From: an uncultured bacterium
Lineage (GTDB): Bacteria; Cyanobacteriota; Vampirovibrionia; Gastranaerophilales; Gastranaerophilaceae
DNA length: 41,066 nucleotides
Assembly: GCA_902796585.1 (NCBI GenBank)
Contig: CADBPN010000100.1
Coordinates: forward strand, 1 to 41,066
Reading direction: 5' to 3'
Shown here: in pieces, positions 17,991 to 27,572 of the stretch
Layout of the letters: every line of letters starts with the position of its first letter
Position numbering within the stretch: the first letter of the stretch is position 1
Translations under genes and position numbers: made by a program
Notes under the pieces: model-generated
What the model was told of the DNA's origin: nothing
What the model saw: the letters and a program-made list of their open reading frames with translations, nothing else
Database searches by the model: none

Positions 17991-18965
17991 ATGAAAGCGA
18001 TTGTTTTTGATAAAGAATTAAAACTTGATAATAATTATCCGAAACCGGAACCTAAAATTGGAGAAGCTCTTATTAAAGTAAGCTTAGCCGGCATTTGTAA
18101 TACAGATTATGAAATAACAAAAGGTTATATGGGATATGTCGGAGTTCTCGGCCACGAATTTGTTGGGGTAGTAGAAAACGTTAACAGCGATAAGGCTGAA
18201 GACCGAAAATGGATTGGAAAAAGAGTTGTTGCTGAAATAAGCTATGGTTGTAACGATCCCGAATGCGAATGGTGCGCTCAAAAAAATTATCGACACTGTC
18301 CAAACCGTCATACACTAGGTATTTGGAAAAAAGACGGTTGCTTTGCCGAATATATGACAATGCCGGTTAATGTATTATTTGAAGTTCCGGAAAATGTACC
18401 GGACGAACAAGCTGTATTTGTTGAGCCTTTAGCGGCAGCTTGTGAAATTACGGAACAATTGCACATAGAACCTATGAAAAAAATTGTTGTTCTTGGTGAC
18501 GGTAAATTGGGATTAACAACAGCGCTAACTTTGAATGCTCAAAATCTTGACGTTTTACTTGTGGGTAAACATCAAAATAAACTTGATATTGCAGAAGCTC
18601 AAGGTGTAAAAACAAAGCTTTTACAAGACTTTAAAACAGAAAAGATTTATGATGTTGTAGTAGAAGCAACCGGTACAGCCGGTGGTTTTGAAACATCTAT
18701 GGCATTAACTAAACCGAGAGGTGTTTTAGTATTAAAAAGCACTGTTGCAACAGGAAAAGAATTAAATCTCGCACCGATTGTAATAGATGAAATCACAGTA
18801 TTAGGTTCCAGATGCGGTCAATTCCCGCCTGCATTAAGACTGTTAAAAAACAATCGGATTGATTTTAAACCGTTTATTTCAAATATTTATAATATTGATG
18901 ATGCTCTGAAAGCTTTTGAAGCGAATAAAGCAAAAGAAAGTTTAAAGATTTTAATTAAATTTTAA
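17991..18965 (+). CDS. Zinc-dependent medium-chain alcohol/polyol dehydrogenase
   Basis: 324 residues of the MDR superfamily. The GroES-like N-terminal domain has catalytic-zinc ligand candidates Cys36 (GICNTDYEI), His55 and Glu56 (GHEFVGVV). A structural zinc site is seen as Cys87, Cys92, Cys95 and Cys103, with CNDPEC spacing (x4) in place of the usual x2. The Rossmann fold includes VVLGDGKLGL near 167 and an acidic loop for the cofactor. Closest in style to threonine/sorbitol-type dehydrogenases acting on a secondary alcohol with NAD(P). The substrate cannot be told. Its end is 4 bp from the convergent MBL-fold gene, with no terminator between. Confidence 0.85.
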   Translation: MKAIVFDKELKLDNNYPKPEPKIGEALIKVSLAGICNTDYEITKGYMGYVGVLGHEFVGVVENVNSDKAEDRKWIGKRVVAEISYGCNDPECEWCAQKNYRHCPNRHTLGIWKKDGCFAEYMTMPVNVLFEVPENVPDEQAVFVEPLAAACEITEQLHIEPMKKIVVLGDGKLGLTTALTLNAQNLDVLLVGKHQNKLDIAEAQGVKTKLLQDFKTEKIYDVVVEATGTAGGFETSMALTKPRGVLVLKSTVATGKELNLAPIVIDEITVLGSRCGQFPPALRLLKNNRIDFKPFISNIYNIDDALKAFEANKAKESLKILIKF

Positions 18966-18969
18966 AAAA

Positions 18970-19908
18970 TTAATCTTTCAGCAAATCTATTTCAAGTCCT
19001 TCATAAGCAAGGATTGCATCGTCTGATGCATATTCTTCAGCAAGAGAATCTAATTTTTCGTCAGTATAACCGGGATCATAATGGAAAAATACCATCTTCT
19101 TTGCCCCAATTTGCTGTTTAGATTCAAGTGCCATCTCAAAAGTAGAGTGTCCAAATCCTTGTTTTGGTACGTAAATACTCAAATAATCTTCTGTACAATA
19201 TTGAGCATCATGTATAATCAAATCACAATCTTTTGCAAATTTAACAAGCTTTTTGTCTCCGCCCGGGTAACTTTCCTTATCCGTTGCATACACAAGTGTT
19301 TTTCCTTTGTATGCAATTCTATAAATAAAAACTCCGTTTTGAGGGTGTGCGTATGATTTATAACACGTTACAACAACATCATCGTCAGTATAATCACCCT
19401 TTTTTAAATCATTTACGCGAATAACCTCCGGCATTTCAGAACCGGCTTTGAATATAACATAATTTGTTTCGTTTAAATCTACAATTTTTAAATCAGCAGC
19501 AATATCACCTAAATCAAGCGGGAACGATTTCGTAAACAATAATTTTGCAAGTTCCTGCTCTAATGTTTCATTATAGTTTACTCCGCCTAATAAACTCATT
19601 CTTGTTGAAGCTAAGTGAGAAGGTCTGAAGAATGGAAAACCTTGTATATGGTCAAGGTGAATATGGCTTAAAAGAATTGTACACCTTACAGGAGTTCTGT
19701 CCGTAATTGTTGTTCCGGACTCTATATATTTTTGCATAAGTTCATTTCCAAGACTTATTAATCCTGTACCGGCATCCAGAATAATTAAATGACCACCGAC
19801 TCGAACTTCTACGCATGCAGTATTTCCGCCATATTTCAAATAATCTTTATCAGCAACCGGATAGCTTCCTCTGACACCTCTGAATTTTATTTTAAACTCT
19901 TCAACCAT
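18970..19908 (-). CDS. Metallo-beta-lactamase-fold hydrolase
   Basis: 312 residues. It has the MBL fold zinc motif SHIHLDHIQGFPF (His82, His84, Asp86, His87), an upstream LDAGTGL, YATDKES and HDAQY with further ligands, and FFHYDPGYTDEKLD near the C-terminus. GVRGSYPV...YGGNTACVEV at the N-terminus is typical of a group of MBL hydrolases related to RNase Z and cyclic-nucleotide phosphodiesterases. The neighbour is a metallophosphoesterase, and the start codon overlaps that gene's stop (TAATG), so the pair is a coupled operon and may process a phosphodiester. No signal peptide, so probably cytosolic. Confidence 0.85.
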   Translation of the reverse strand: MVEEFKIKFRGVRGSYPVADKDYLKYGGNTACVEVRVGGHLIILDAGTGLISLGNELMQKYIESGTTITDRTPVRCTILLSHIHLDHIQGFPFFRPSHLASTRMSLLGGVNYNETLEQELAKLLFTKSFPLDLGDIAADLKIVDLNETNYVIFKAGSEMPEVIRVNDLKKGDYTDDDVVVTCYKSYAHPQNGVFIYRIAYKGKTLVYATDKESYPGGDKKLVKFAKDCDLIIHDAQYCTEDYLSIYVPKQGFGHSTFEMALESKQQIGAKKMVFFHYDPGYTDEKLDSLAEEYASDDAILAYEGLEIDLLKD

Positions 19909-20894
19909 TATTCTTCCCTTCTTAATTCAAAACTTCCGTTCCTGTCTGATTCTTCCCCTAAAAGCATTTCTGTACCCATTAATCTTATTTTTGCTCTGGT
20001 TTGAATTTCTTTTAAACGAGTCTCCTTTAAGTATACATCAACTTTTACTTTATTTTTATCATAATTTAAATTTAATACTCTGAAAGAATTTGGATACGTT
20101 ACCAATGAAGGACAAGACACAACAAGGATATTATCAACCTGTTTTATTCTTGCTGCATGATAATGCCCTTGTAAAATAATTATAGGATTTGTATGTGTTT
20201 TTAATATTTTTTTAACTTCATAATCATTCAACATTTTATGAGCAGGACTTGAAAATTGTTCATATATAGGAACATGTGTTACAAGAATGATTGTTTCTTT
20301 TGAATACTTTTGTAACTCTTTTCTGAGCCAATCTAACTGCTCTTGATATATTTCACCATTTGTAGTTACTTTATAATCAATTATTGAATCCAAGCAAATA
20401 ACTCTGTAACCTTTTTTAGGTGTAAATGCATAATAAATGTTATCTTGTTTCATTTTGTCATTTGATTCGGACAATATTTCTATAAACTGTTTTTTAGTTA
20501 AAAATCCGTCAATATTTATATCATGATTTCCGTCTATTGCGTACCATGGGTAAATAAGATTGTTCGCATGTTCCGTAAACAGCTTTAACTCTGATTGTTT
20601 TGGAGCATTAATTAAATCTCCCGAAAACATTACAAAATCATACGGGCCTGATGTATTTATCTGAAAAATTGCATCATCCAATAATTCTCCTGAACTTTTC
20701 AAAATTTTATAAGATGTATTATTTTCAAAAGATGAAAAATGCGCATCACTAATTTGTGCAATCCTAAGATTATTATTTGCTGCACCCGAAACTTGCGAAG
20801 CTATAAAGAACGCAAGCAAAACTGTCAAAACAGAATTAAACAATTTTGAAATAAAAGATTCGTGTTTTTCTTTTTTATATCCTTGTTTTTTCAT
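19908..20894 (-). CDS. Calcineurin-like metallophosphoesterase, membrane-anchored or secreted
   Basis: 328 residues. A basic N-terminus (MKKQGYKKEKHE) and hydrophobic stretch FNSVLTVLLAFFIASQVSG (~17-36) act as signal peptide or anchor. The five metallophosphoesterase motifs are in order: ISDAHFS (D-x-H), FSGDLIN (GD), DGNHDINID (GNHD), VTHVP and LQGHYHA. It should hydrolyse a phosphate mono- or diester outside the cytoplasmic membrane, in contrast with the cytosolic MBL partner downstream. The family resembles UshA-less, CpdA/Icc-type enzymes in length. The substrate is unknown. The stop overlaps the next start by one base. Confidence 0.88.
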   Translation of the reverse strand: MKKQGYKKEKHESFISKLFNSVLTVLLAFFIASQVSGAANNNLRIAQISDAHFSSFENNTSYKILKSSGELLDDAIFQINTSGPYDFVMFSGDLINAPKQSELKLFTEHANNLIYPWYAIDGNHDINIDGFLTKKQFIEILSESNDKMKQDNIYYAFTPKKGYRVICLDSIIDYKVTTNGEIYQEQLDWLRKELQKYSKETIILVTHVPIYEQFSSPAHKMLNDYEVKKILKTHTNPIIILQGHYHAARIKQVDNILVVSCPSLVTYPNSFRVLNLNYDKNKVKVDVYLKETRLKEIQTRAKIRLMGTEMLLGEESDRNGSFELRREE

Positions 20895-20987
20895 AATAAA
20901 ACAATCATAAATGATTTATATTTTCAAAGTCAACATTCTTCCGGTGGAAAACATGTTTAAATGCCAATATATTAATTTTTAAACAAT

Positions 20988-23963
20988 TTATGGAGAATGA
21001 TATTTTGTCAATATTGCTTTTACTTGCTGACAAAAAATATCCTGATTAAAGCTTTCTTTTTCTATGTAATATTCAACATTGTTAGACCCGATTATCTTGA
21101 GAGCCTCTTCTTCTATCATTGAACTCATAACAATAATCGGAATATCAGAATACATTTCATCATTTTTTATAGTTGATATAAATTGGAATCCATCCATTTT
21201 CGGCATGTGTAAATCTGTCACAATTAAGTCATAATGATTAGACTTAAGTTTTAACAATGCTTCCTCAGCATCTGATGCAATATCTACATTGAATTTAGAA
21301 TTTACCAAAATACTGTGAATCATTGTTCTTGTTGTAACAGAATCATCTACAATAAGTATTCGCTTGAACGATAAAATATCCTGCGGAAGTAAAAGTGATT
21401 GCATAGCATTTGTATTAATTACTTTATTAAAGTCATAGTGAAGTATATCCTGCATATTAAGAATTAAACACAATTCACCGGAAGCTAAATTTGTAATTCC
21501 GGAAATATTTTTTACTTTATAAAGCGGAGCTGATAGTTTCTTTTGTAGAATATCTTGATCTCCCAAAAGCTTATCTACAACAAGTCCTACTGTTTTTTCA
21601 TCAGATTCTATTATTAAAATAGTCTCTTTTTCCCCTCTTTGTACCGGCGGAAGCTTCAATATATCAGATAAATAATAAAGAGGAATTATATTTCCGTTAT
21701 AAACAATGGATCTTCCACCGTTTGAAGTATTAATTTCTGATTGTTTTTTAACAATAAATGTCGTAATTACTTGAATAGGAATTGCAAAAGTTTGGTCTGA
21801 AATTTTTACCAAAAATACTCTTAGGGTAGTAAGTGTAACAGGAATTTCTATATGTACACAACTTCCTTTTCCAAATTCTGATATTACCTTTACTTTACCG
21901 TTTAATTGAGAAATCTTAGTTTTAACCACGTCAAGACCGATTCCTCTTCCTGATATGCTTGTTATTGAATCGCCGGTTGTAAATCCCGGCCAGAATATAA
22001 TATTCATTATGGCTTCATCAGTCATCGTATCAATGTCTTCTTGTGTCAAAAATCCTCTTGATACAGCTCTATCTTTGATTTTTTCCAGATTAAACCCTCG
22101 TCCGTCATCAACAACATCAATTATAACTTTATTATCATCTTGTTTTGCAGAAAGAACTATACGTCCTATAGGATCTTTTCCTTCTGCAATACGTTCTTCT
22201 TTTGTTTCTATACCATGATCAATTGAATTTCTTAAAATATGAATTAATGGAGTTTTTATTTCTTCGATAATTTTTTTATCCGCACAAGTGTCTTTTCCTT
22301 CTATCGTAAAATCTATGTCTTTTCCCTTTTCGGTCGCAATATCCCTGACCATTCTGGAGAAAGAATTGAATACTGTTGAAATAGGCAAAACACGAATATT
22401 CTTTACCATTGATTCCATTTCATCAATAATCAAACGCATTTTCATATCATCTTCTTTTGAAGAGCGATATAGCGAATTTAAATCATAAATTGTTCTTGAT
22501 ACATTTTGTGTTACATCAGAAAGCAATGAAAAAACTTGTTTTACAAATGCACTCAAGTACTGCTCAGAATTACCGGATTGCAAATATTTTCGATTATAAT
22601 ACCTTAAATAATTTGAAGTCTTTAATAAATCTTTTTGACAAAGTTCATTTATATTTTTTATAGAATCTATTTTTTCTAAACTTTTTTCTGATTTTATCTT
22701 TGTAATAATTAATTCTCCAAGTTGATTTACAAGCAAATCCAACTTTTGAGCATTTACATGTAATGTTTTTATTTCATTAGAAAAAGAAGATTTATTAACT
22801 TGCGTATTTTGCGCGGAAAGTGTTTTTATCTCATTTACACCTTCGTCTTTTTTATAACTTAAATCAAGTAACTGCTTCATAATTTCTAACTGCTGAACAA
22901 TCAAATCACTGTCAATGTTTTCATTTGGGGAAGCACAATACTCAATTCCATTTTTTAAAGTTGCAACCATTTGTTCTTCAAGCTGAACGGAATTCTGTTC
23001 TATAAAATCCAATATATCTAATACTATATTGACTATTTCTAAAATATTGGTATCATCAATACTTTCCTTAAGTCTGATAATATCTTCTTTTATTTCTTTC
23101 GCATAAACACTGCTGCCTTGAAGCATTGATATTTTTTCAGCAATATCAAAAAAAGTAATTCCTGATGTTTCATTATCTATGCAAGAAGTCGTATACTTTG
23201 AAGCGGCTGAACCAAGCTCGTTTCTCATTTCTAATATTTCACTGATCGTAAACTGATTTGATGCATTCATAACAAAATCAATTTTTGCAATAATATTTTC
23301 CAAAGAAGTTTTAACTTCATACATGTCAGTATCTTTGAAAAAATCATAAATTTTTTGAATTTCTTCTTTTAGAATCACAATATCTTGAGATTCTTCTTCC
23401 GGAACGATTCCGTCTATTATTTCAAAACTTTTGTTAAAACTCTCATTTATTTCTTCTTGATGTTCTGATAGAGAAGATTTTGTGTCATTTTTATGCAACT
23501 CGTTCATATCCGATTGAATAATCGTTTGAGGGGCATTTTTTTGTTCTGCAATTTCTACTTCCAATATGTATTCCAAATTAGACATAAAAGCTTGAAAGTC
23601 TTCGTCTATAATTTCCCTGCTGTTTTGGATTGATTGATGTATATATTTTGAAACTAAATCAACCGTTCTGGAAATAATATCGATAATCTCTTTTTCGAGA
23701 TAAAGTTCTCCTTGATTTACAGCATCAAAAATATCTTCCATTTTATGAATAAGGTTTTGTATATTATTAAACCCTACCATTCTTACAGCACCTTTTAGAC
23801 TATGCATATCTCTATACAAAGATGCTACTAATTCTTTATCATCTAATTTTTTTTCAAGCGCAAACAAACTGCCCATAATCCTATCAACAATCTCTTCGGA
23901 TTCGGTTTGAAAAATTGACATTAATTCTTTGTCATCTGCACTGTCATTATTCAACAAACTCAT
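20988..23963 (-). CDS. cheA: Hybrid chemotaxis histidine kinase CheA with C-terminal receiver
   Basis: 991 residues. Domains: Hpt at 1-110 with phospho-acceptor His54 in DMHSLKGAVRMVG; a long linker (~120-410) with helical segments and no second clear Hpt; dimerisation helices (~415-560); HATPase with LRNSIDHGIETKEER (N box), DDGRGFNLEKIKDRA and GRGIGLDVV; a CheW-like coupling domain (~740-860); and a receiver at 867-991 with Asp917 (IVTDLHMPKMDGF). A CheA fused to a receiver is typical of cyanobacterial and type-IV-pilus systems (PixL/ChpA style). It is 12 bp downstream of the receptor gene, and thus in one operon. It may control surface motility or flagella; no CheR/CheB is present. Confidence 0.93.
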   Translation of the reverse strand: MSLLNNDSADDKELMSIFQTESEEIVDRIMGSLFALEKKLDDKELVASLYRDMHSLKGAVRMVGFNNIQNLIHKMEDIFDAVNQGELYLEKEIIDIISRTVDLVSKYIHQSIQNSREIIDEDFQAFMSNLEYILEVEIAEQKNAPQTIIQSDMNELHKNDTKSSLSEHQEEINESFNKSFEIIDGIVPEEESQDIVILKEEIQKIYDFFKDTDMYEVKTSLENIIAKIDFVMNASNQFTISEILEMRNELGSAASKYTTSCIDNETSGITFFDIAEKISMLQGSSVYAKEIKEDIIRLKESIDDTNILEIVNIVLDILDFIEQNSVQLEEQMVATLKNGIEYCASPNENIDSDLIVQQLEIMKQLLDLSYKKDEGVNEIKTLSAQNTQVNKSSFSNEIKTLHVNAQKLDLLVNQLGELIITKIKSEKSLEKIDSIKNINELCQKDLLKTSNYLRYYNRKYLQSGNSEQYLSAFVKQVFSLLSDVTQNVSRTIYDLNSLYRSSKEDDMKMRLIIDEMESMVKNIRVLPISTVFNSFSRMVRDIATEKGKDIDFTIEGKDTCADKKIIEEIKTPLIHILRNSIDHGIETKEERIAEGKDPIGRIVLSAKQDDNKVIIDVVDDGRGFNLEKIKDRAVSRGFLTQEDIDTMTDEAIMNIIFWPGFTTGDSITSISGRGIGLDVVKTKISQLNGKVKVISEFGKGSCVHIEIPVTLTTLRVFLVKISDQTFAIPIQVITTFIVKKQSEINTSNGGRSIVYNGNIIPLYYLSDILKLPPVQRGEKETILIIESDEKTVGLVVDKLLGDQDILQKKLSAPLYKVKNISGITNLASGELCLILNMQDILHYDFNKVINTNAMQSLLLPQDILSFKRILIVDDSVTTRTMIHSILVNSKFNVDIASDAEEALLKLKSNHYDLIVTDLHMPKMDGFQFISTIKNDEMYSDIPIIVMSSMIEEEALKIIGSNNVEYYIEKESFNQDIFCQQVKAILTKYHSP

Positions 23964-23975
23964 TTGTTTTTAAGC

Positions 23976-25022
23976 TTAACCTTCTGTAACTGAAATTTTA
24001 ATATCATTTGAAATATTACTTAAATTTGAAATTTTTTCTGCATTCAATTCTATACTCTTAACAAGAGATTCATGAATTTCAGAAACTTCTTCATCGATTG
24101 AATTTAATTTATCAATAATATCATTTTGCTTTGTTATATTCTGATTAATATTGTCCAGAGAAGTCAAAACGTCCTTTATCAAATTTAATAAAGTCTCTGA
24201 ATCTATAGTCAAAGAGTTTATTTCTTTTACCACAGATTCAATTTCTTTTGAACCTTCCTCTGTTGCCATAACCGTTGAGTTAGTAGTGTATTGAATATTG
24301 CTAGTTAAAGATGTTATTTTTGTTATTGCCTGCTTTGATTCATCTGCAAGTTTTCTGATTTCTCCTGCTACAACTGCGAATCCCTTACCATGTTCTCCCG
24401 CTCTTGCGGCTTCAACTGCGGCATTTAAAGCCAGCATATTAGTTTGCTCTGCAATATCATCTACAACGCTGATTGTATTACCGATTTGTTGAGAATGTTC
24501 CGAAAGCTCAAGAATCAATTCTGCAATCATTTGAATTTTTTGCCTTAATGCCAGCATTTTATCTGAATTTAATGCAATTGAATCATGTTCTTTTTGAGAA
24601 AATGTAATTGATTGATTAACTTGTTTTTCAGTTTTCTTAGATGTTACAACAGATTCTTCTGATATATTTTTTAGTTTTGAAATTAGAGAAGAAATTGATT
24701 TATTATTTGCAGCAAGTGATTCATAAATTTGTTTTTGATTATTTACATTTTCCATAACCTCGGTTGCTGCAGAATACAAAGAATCAGATTGAGTTGTCAT
24801 TGACTTTTTAATTACCTTTGATATCCACTGTTTTGTAAAAAATTGTGATATCAAATTAATAACTCCGACAACAAACAAAAATACAAAAGTATCGTATGGC
24901 GTTATTTGTTTTATTTTTGCAAAAACTAAAAACAAAACACAAGTCATAATAAACGTCACTAAATCAATTAAACATTTTATTCCAAATTTTTGTTTTAAAC
25001 CAAAATTCCAATCCTTAGCCAC
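23976..25022 (-). CDS. Methyl-accepting chemotaxis protein without extracellular sensor domain
   Basis: 348 residues. Two hydrophobic helices (~17-36 and ~44-62) are joined by a short loop, so there is no periplasmic ligand domain, and I see no HAMP. The signalling domain is complete: coiled-coil region with the hairpin tip [21 protein letters not shown] (shown in part) and [18 protein letters not shown]. It probably reads an internal, membrane or partner signal and couples to the CheA encoded next to it. First gene of the minus-strand signalling operon and divergent from the receiver-GGDEF gene. Confidence 0.92.
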   Translation of the reverse strand: MAKDWNFGLKQKFGIKCLIDLVTFIMTCVLFLVFAKIKQITPYDTFVFLFVVGVINLISQFFTKQWISKVIKKSMTTQSDSLYSAATEVMENVNNQKQIYESLAANNKSISSLISKLKNISEESVVTSKKTEKQVNQSITFSQKEHDSIALNSDKMLALRQKIQMIAELILELSEHSQQIGNTISVVDDIAEQTNMLALNAAVEAARAGEHGKGFAVVAGEIRKLADESKQAITKITSLTSNIQYTTNSTVMATEEGSKEIESVVKEINSLTIDSETLLNLIKDVLTSLDNINQNITKQNDIIDKLNSIDEEVSEIHESLVKSIELNAEKISNLSNISNDIKISVTEG

Positions 25023-25051
25023 TTCTTCTCTCCTATAGTTTTTTTTTATAA

Positions 25052-25078
25052 TTTAGTATATAATCATTTTATACTAAA
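25052..25078. promoter_or_regulatory. 9-bp inverted repeat in the chemotaxis divergent promoter
   Basis: TTTAGTATA (25052-25060) and TATACTAAA (25070-25078) are exact inverted repeats with a 9-bp centre, in the 83-bp gap between the receptor gene (-) and the cyclase gene (+). It looks like an operator that could control both sides; the T/A-rich half-sites could also be -10 boxes in opposite directions. Confidence 0.5.
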
Positions 25079-25105
25079 TTTGTTAAAATTGGAATATATA
25101 AACGC

Positions 25106-26560
25106 ATGGGAGCAAAGTTATTAATAGTAGAAGACAGCGAAACTCAATTAAAATTTTTGAAAGAAGAACTCGCTGCTAACGGATTTGAGATAGAAACTGC
25201 AACAAACGGAGCAGAAGGTTATAAAAAAGTATTTGAATTTATCCCTGACCTAATTGTTTCGGATATAACAATGCCCGTAATTGACGGTTACCAATTATGC
25301 AGACTTATTAAAAACAAAGAAGAAACAAAAAAAATTCCGGTAATTTTACTTACAATATTGGATAAAAAGATAGATAGTTTCTGGGGCAAAAAAGCCGGTG
25401 CTCAACTCTTTTTATCAAAATCTATTGACGTGAACGAACTTGTAAAGAATATAAACGCAACAATTAGAAGATATCCCATTTCCGATGAATATAAATCTAA
25501 TTTGAGCATAATGTCTTCTCAACAAAATTCTGCGCAAACACAGCTTAATACAATTTTGAACGATTTATTATTAAAATCTGTATTTGCAAATGAATTCAGA
25601 AATTTAAGTGACTTTTTAAACTATGAAAGAATATTGGTAGAAAAATTATTCTCTTTGCTAAGTTCTTTTGTTGAGTACCATGTTGCAGGCATCTTTTTTG
25701 CTTCTCCGGATGATTTTGCAGAAAATATTTTGTATATAGATACATTGGGAAGAAATTTATCTAAAAATTTACTATCAGATATTCAATATGATTTCTTCAG
25801 AAAAATGGAAGAAATTAAACACTACAACGATTATAAGTTTGAAGTAGTGAGAATGCTTTTAGGAAAAGAAATGGAATATCAGTTTAATGATTTAAAGTCT
25901 AAAATTATTATTCCGCTTGTCTTTGATAAAAAACTTATCGGAGGAATTTGTTTTTATACAAGACAAGAAATTGATTATAGTTCTTTCAGATATTTCGATA
26001 TTATGATTAGTGAACTTTTGGCCATTTTTAAAATGAAATATCAATATACAGAAAAAGAATTTATGTCTGTTTTAGACGGATTAACCGGATTATATAACCG
26101 TCGACAGTTTGAGATAAGTTTAGAACAAGAATATAACCGTACAAAACGACACCCGTCAGACTTTAGTCTTGCAATTTTAGATATCGACTTCTTTAAAAAA
26201 GTCAATGACACGTACGGTCATCAATACGGGGACTACGTCTTAAAAACGGTTTCTGATATTTTAAAAGCTTGTTTTAGAAAAACCGATCTTCTATACAGAT
26301 ACGGCGGAGAAGAGTTGGTTATACTTATGCCTGAAACAAACATAGAAGGTGCCCAAATTCCGGTAGAACGTTTAAGACGTTCTGTTGAGGAATATGATTT
26401 TGATTATAACGGAACAAAAGCTAAGGTTACTGTCAGCATAGGATTAACGATGAACTATACAAACTTTAATAATGCCGGAGAAATGTTAAAATCTGCAGAT
26501 GAAGCATTATATAAAGCTAAAGAAAGCGGAAGAAACAGGGTAATTTTACATGAGCAATAA
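25106..26560 (+). CDS. Response regulator with diguanylate cyclase (GGDEF) output
   Basis: 484 residues. Receiver at 1-120 with Asp53 (LIVSDITMPVIDGY) and the Lys in LFLSKSID. A GAF-like or unassigned middle (~140-315) precedes the GGDEF domain (~320-484). The active site is GGEEL at 400-404, so cyclase activity making c-di-GMP is expected, and an inhibitory I-site RxxD (Arg391-Asp394) lies exactly five residues before it. A c-di-GMP output next to a CheA with receiver suggests a surface-sensing (Wsp-like) circuit rather than a plain flagellar one. Overlaps the next gene by 11 bp. Confidence 0.93.
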   Translation: MGAKLLIVEDSETQLKFLKEELAANGFEIETATNGAEGYKKVFEFIPDLIVSDITMPVIDGYQLCRLIKNKEETKKIPVILLTILDKKIDSFWGKKAGAQLFLSKSIDVNELVKNINATIRRYPISDEYKSNLSIMSSQQNSAQTQLNTILNDLLLKSVFANEFRNLSDFLNYERILVEKLFSLLSSFVEYHVAGIFFASPDDFAENILYIDTLGRNLSKNLLSDIQYDFFRKMEEIKHYNDYKFEVVRMLLGKEMEYQFNDLKSKIIIPLVFDKKLIGGICFYTRQEIDYSSFRYFDIMISELLAIFKMKYQYTEKEFMSVLDGLTGLYNRRQFEISLEQEYNRTKRHPSDFSLAILDIDFFKKVNDTYGHQYGDYVLKTVSDILKACFRKTDLLYRYGGEELVILMPETNIEGAQIPVERLRRSVEEYDFDYNGTKAKVTVSIGLTMNYTNFNNAGEMLKSADEALYKAKESGRNRVILHEQ

Positions 26561-27551
26561 CAATTATATTGAACAAAAGAAAAATACTCATCTGTATTTT
26601 AAAATAGGAAACAGTACATACGCTGTTAATACTGCCAATATATTAGAAATAATGAAATTACCGGCATTAGATTATCCGCAAAAATTGCCTAACAACATTG
26701 TCGGGCTTTTAAAATATAACAATTTTGTAATAAATATTATTGATATTAGATTTTATTTAAATATTGAAGTACAAAAATACAACGTTAATAGTGATTTGAT
26801 TATTGTCAAAACAGATGAAACAATATTCGGAATAATTACAGACAAAATAATCGGAATAATGCCTTTTGAATCATCTATGGTTGACACAATACCTTTTGTT
26901 GACAACAAAACCATTATTGATTCCTTGTATAAATATAACCAAGAAACTGTGTTTATAATTAATATTTATTCAATTGAAAATCTTTTAAAAGGTCAAGTCG
27001 AAACTGCAAATATCAATATACCGGAATTATTTCCGCAAGATACCGCATCAAAAGAAATTATGCAAAAAAGAACCGCCGCTCTTTCTGACAAGTCCGGTTT
27101 TTCATTAATGTCTCAAGAATTACATACAAAAAAGAAATTAATTTCTTTTAACTTAAACAACGATAATTATTGCATTCCTCTTGATTTTGTAAAAGAAGTA
27201 TTAAAAGATACAGCAATAACTAATGTTCCCGGAACTCCTGATTTTATTGAAGGAATAATGAATCTTCGAGGGGATTATATTACAGTATTAAATGTAAAAA
27301 CTTTTTTAAATGTTCAATCCTCGACACAACTTTCTGATAAAAGACCGGTTATCATTGTTAAGTATAACGAAATGGAACTCGCATTTTTAATAGATAAAAT
27401 TAATGAATTATTTGAAATTCCGGAAGAACAGATAAATAACGCAGGAGACAGTTACTTGGGTAAAGAATTTATTTATAATTCAGTTCCTTATACAATGATT
27501 AACGTAGAAAAAATATTCACAGATAAACGAATTATTGTTGCAGATATGTAA
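26550..27551 (+). CDS. Double CheW-domain protein
   Basis: 333 residues comprising two CheW-like domains: ~10-150 (YFKIGNSTYAVNTANILEIMKLP ... NIVGLLKYNNFVINIIDIR, shown in parts) and ~185-333 (SFNLNNDNYCIPLDFVKEV, IEGIMNLRGDYITVLNVKTFL). CheW domains bridge receptors to the CheA P5 domain. Tandem CheW proteins can crosslink arrays. It overlaps the cyclase gene by 11 bp and is translated with it. With CheA and the receptor on the other strand the four genes form one signalling module. Confidence 0.9.
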   Translation: MSNNNYIEQKKNTHLYFKIGNSTYAVNTANILEIMKLPALDYPQKLPNNIVGLLKYNNFVINIIDIRFYLNIEVQKYNVNSDLIIVKTDETIFGIITDKIIGIMPFESSMVDTIPFVDNKTIIDSLYKYNQETVFIINIYSIENLLKGQVETANINIPELFPQDTASKEIMQKRTAALSDKSGFSLMSQELHTKKKLISFNLNNDNYCIPLDFVKEVLKDTAITNVPGTPDFIEGIMNLRGDYITVLNVKTFLNVQSSTQLSDKRPVIIVKYNEMELAFLIDKINELFEIPEEQINNAGDSYLGKEFIYNSVPYTMINVEKIFTDKRIIVADM

Positions 27552-27572
27552 CAATTGTCTTAAGATTGGTTC

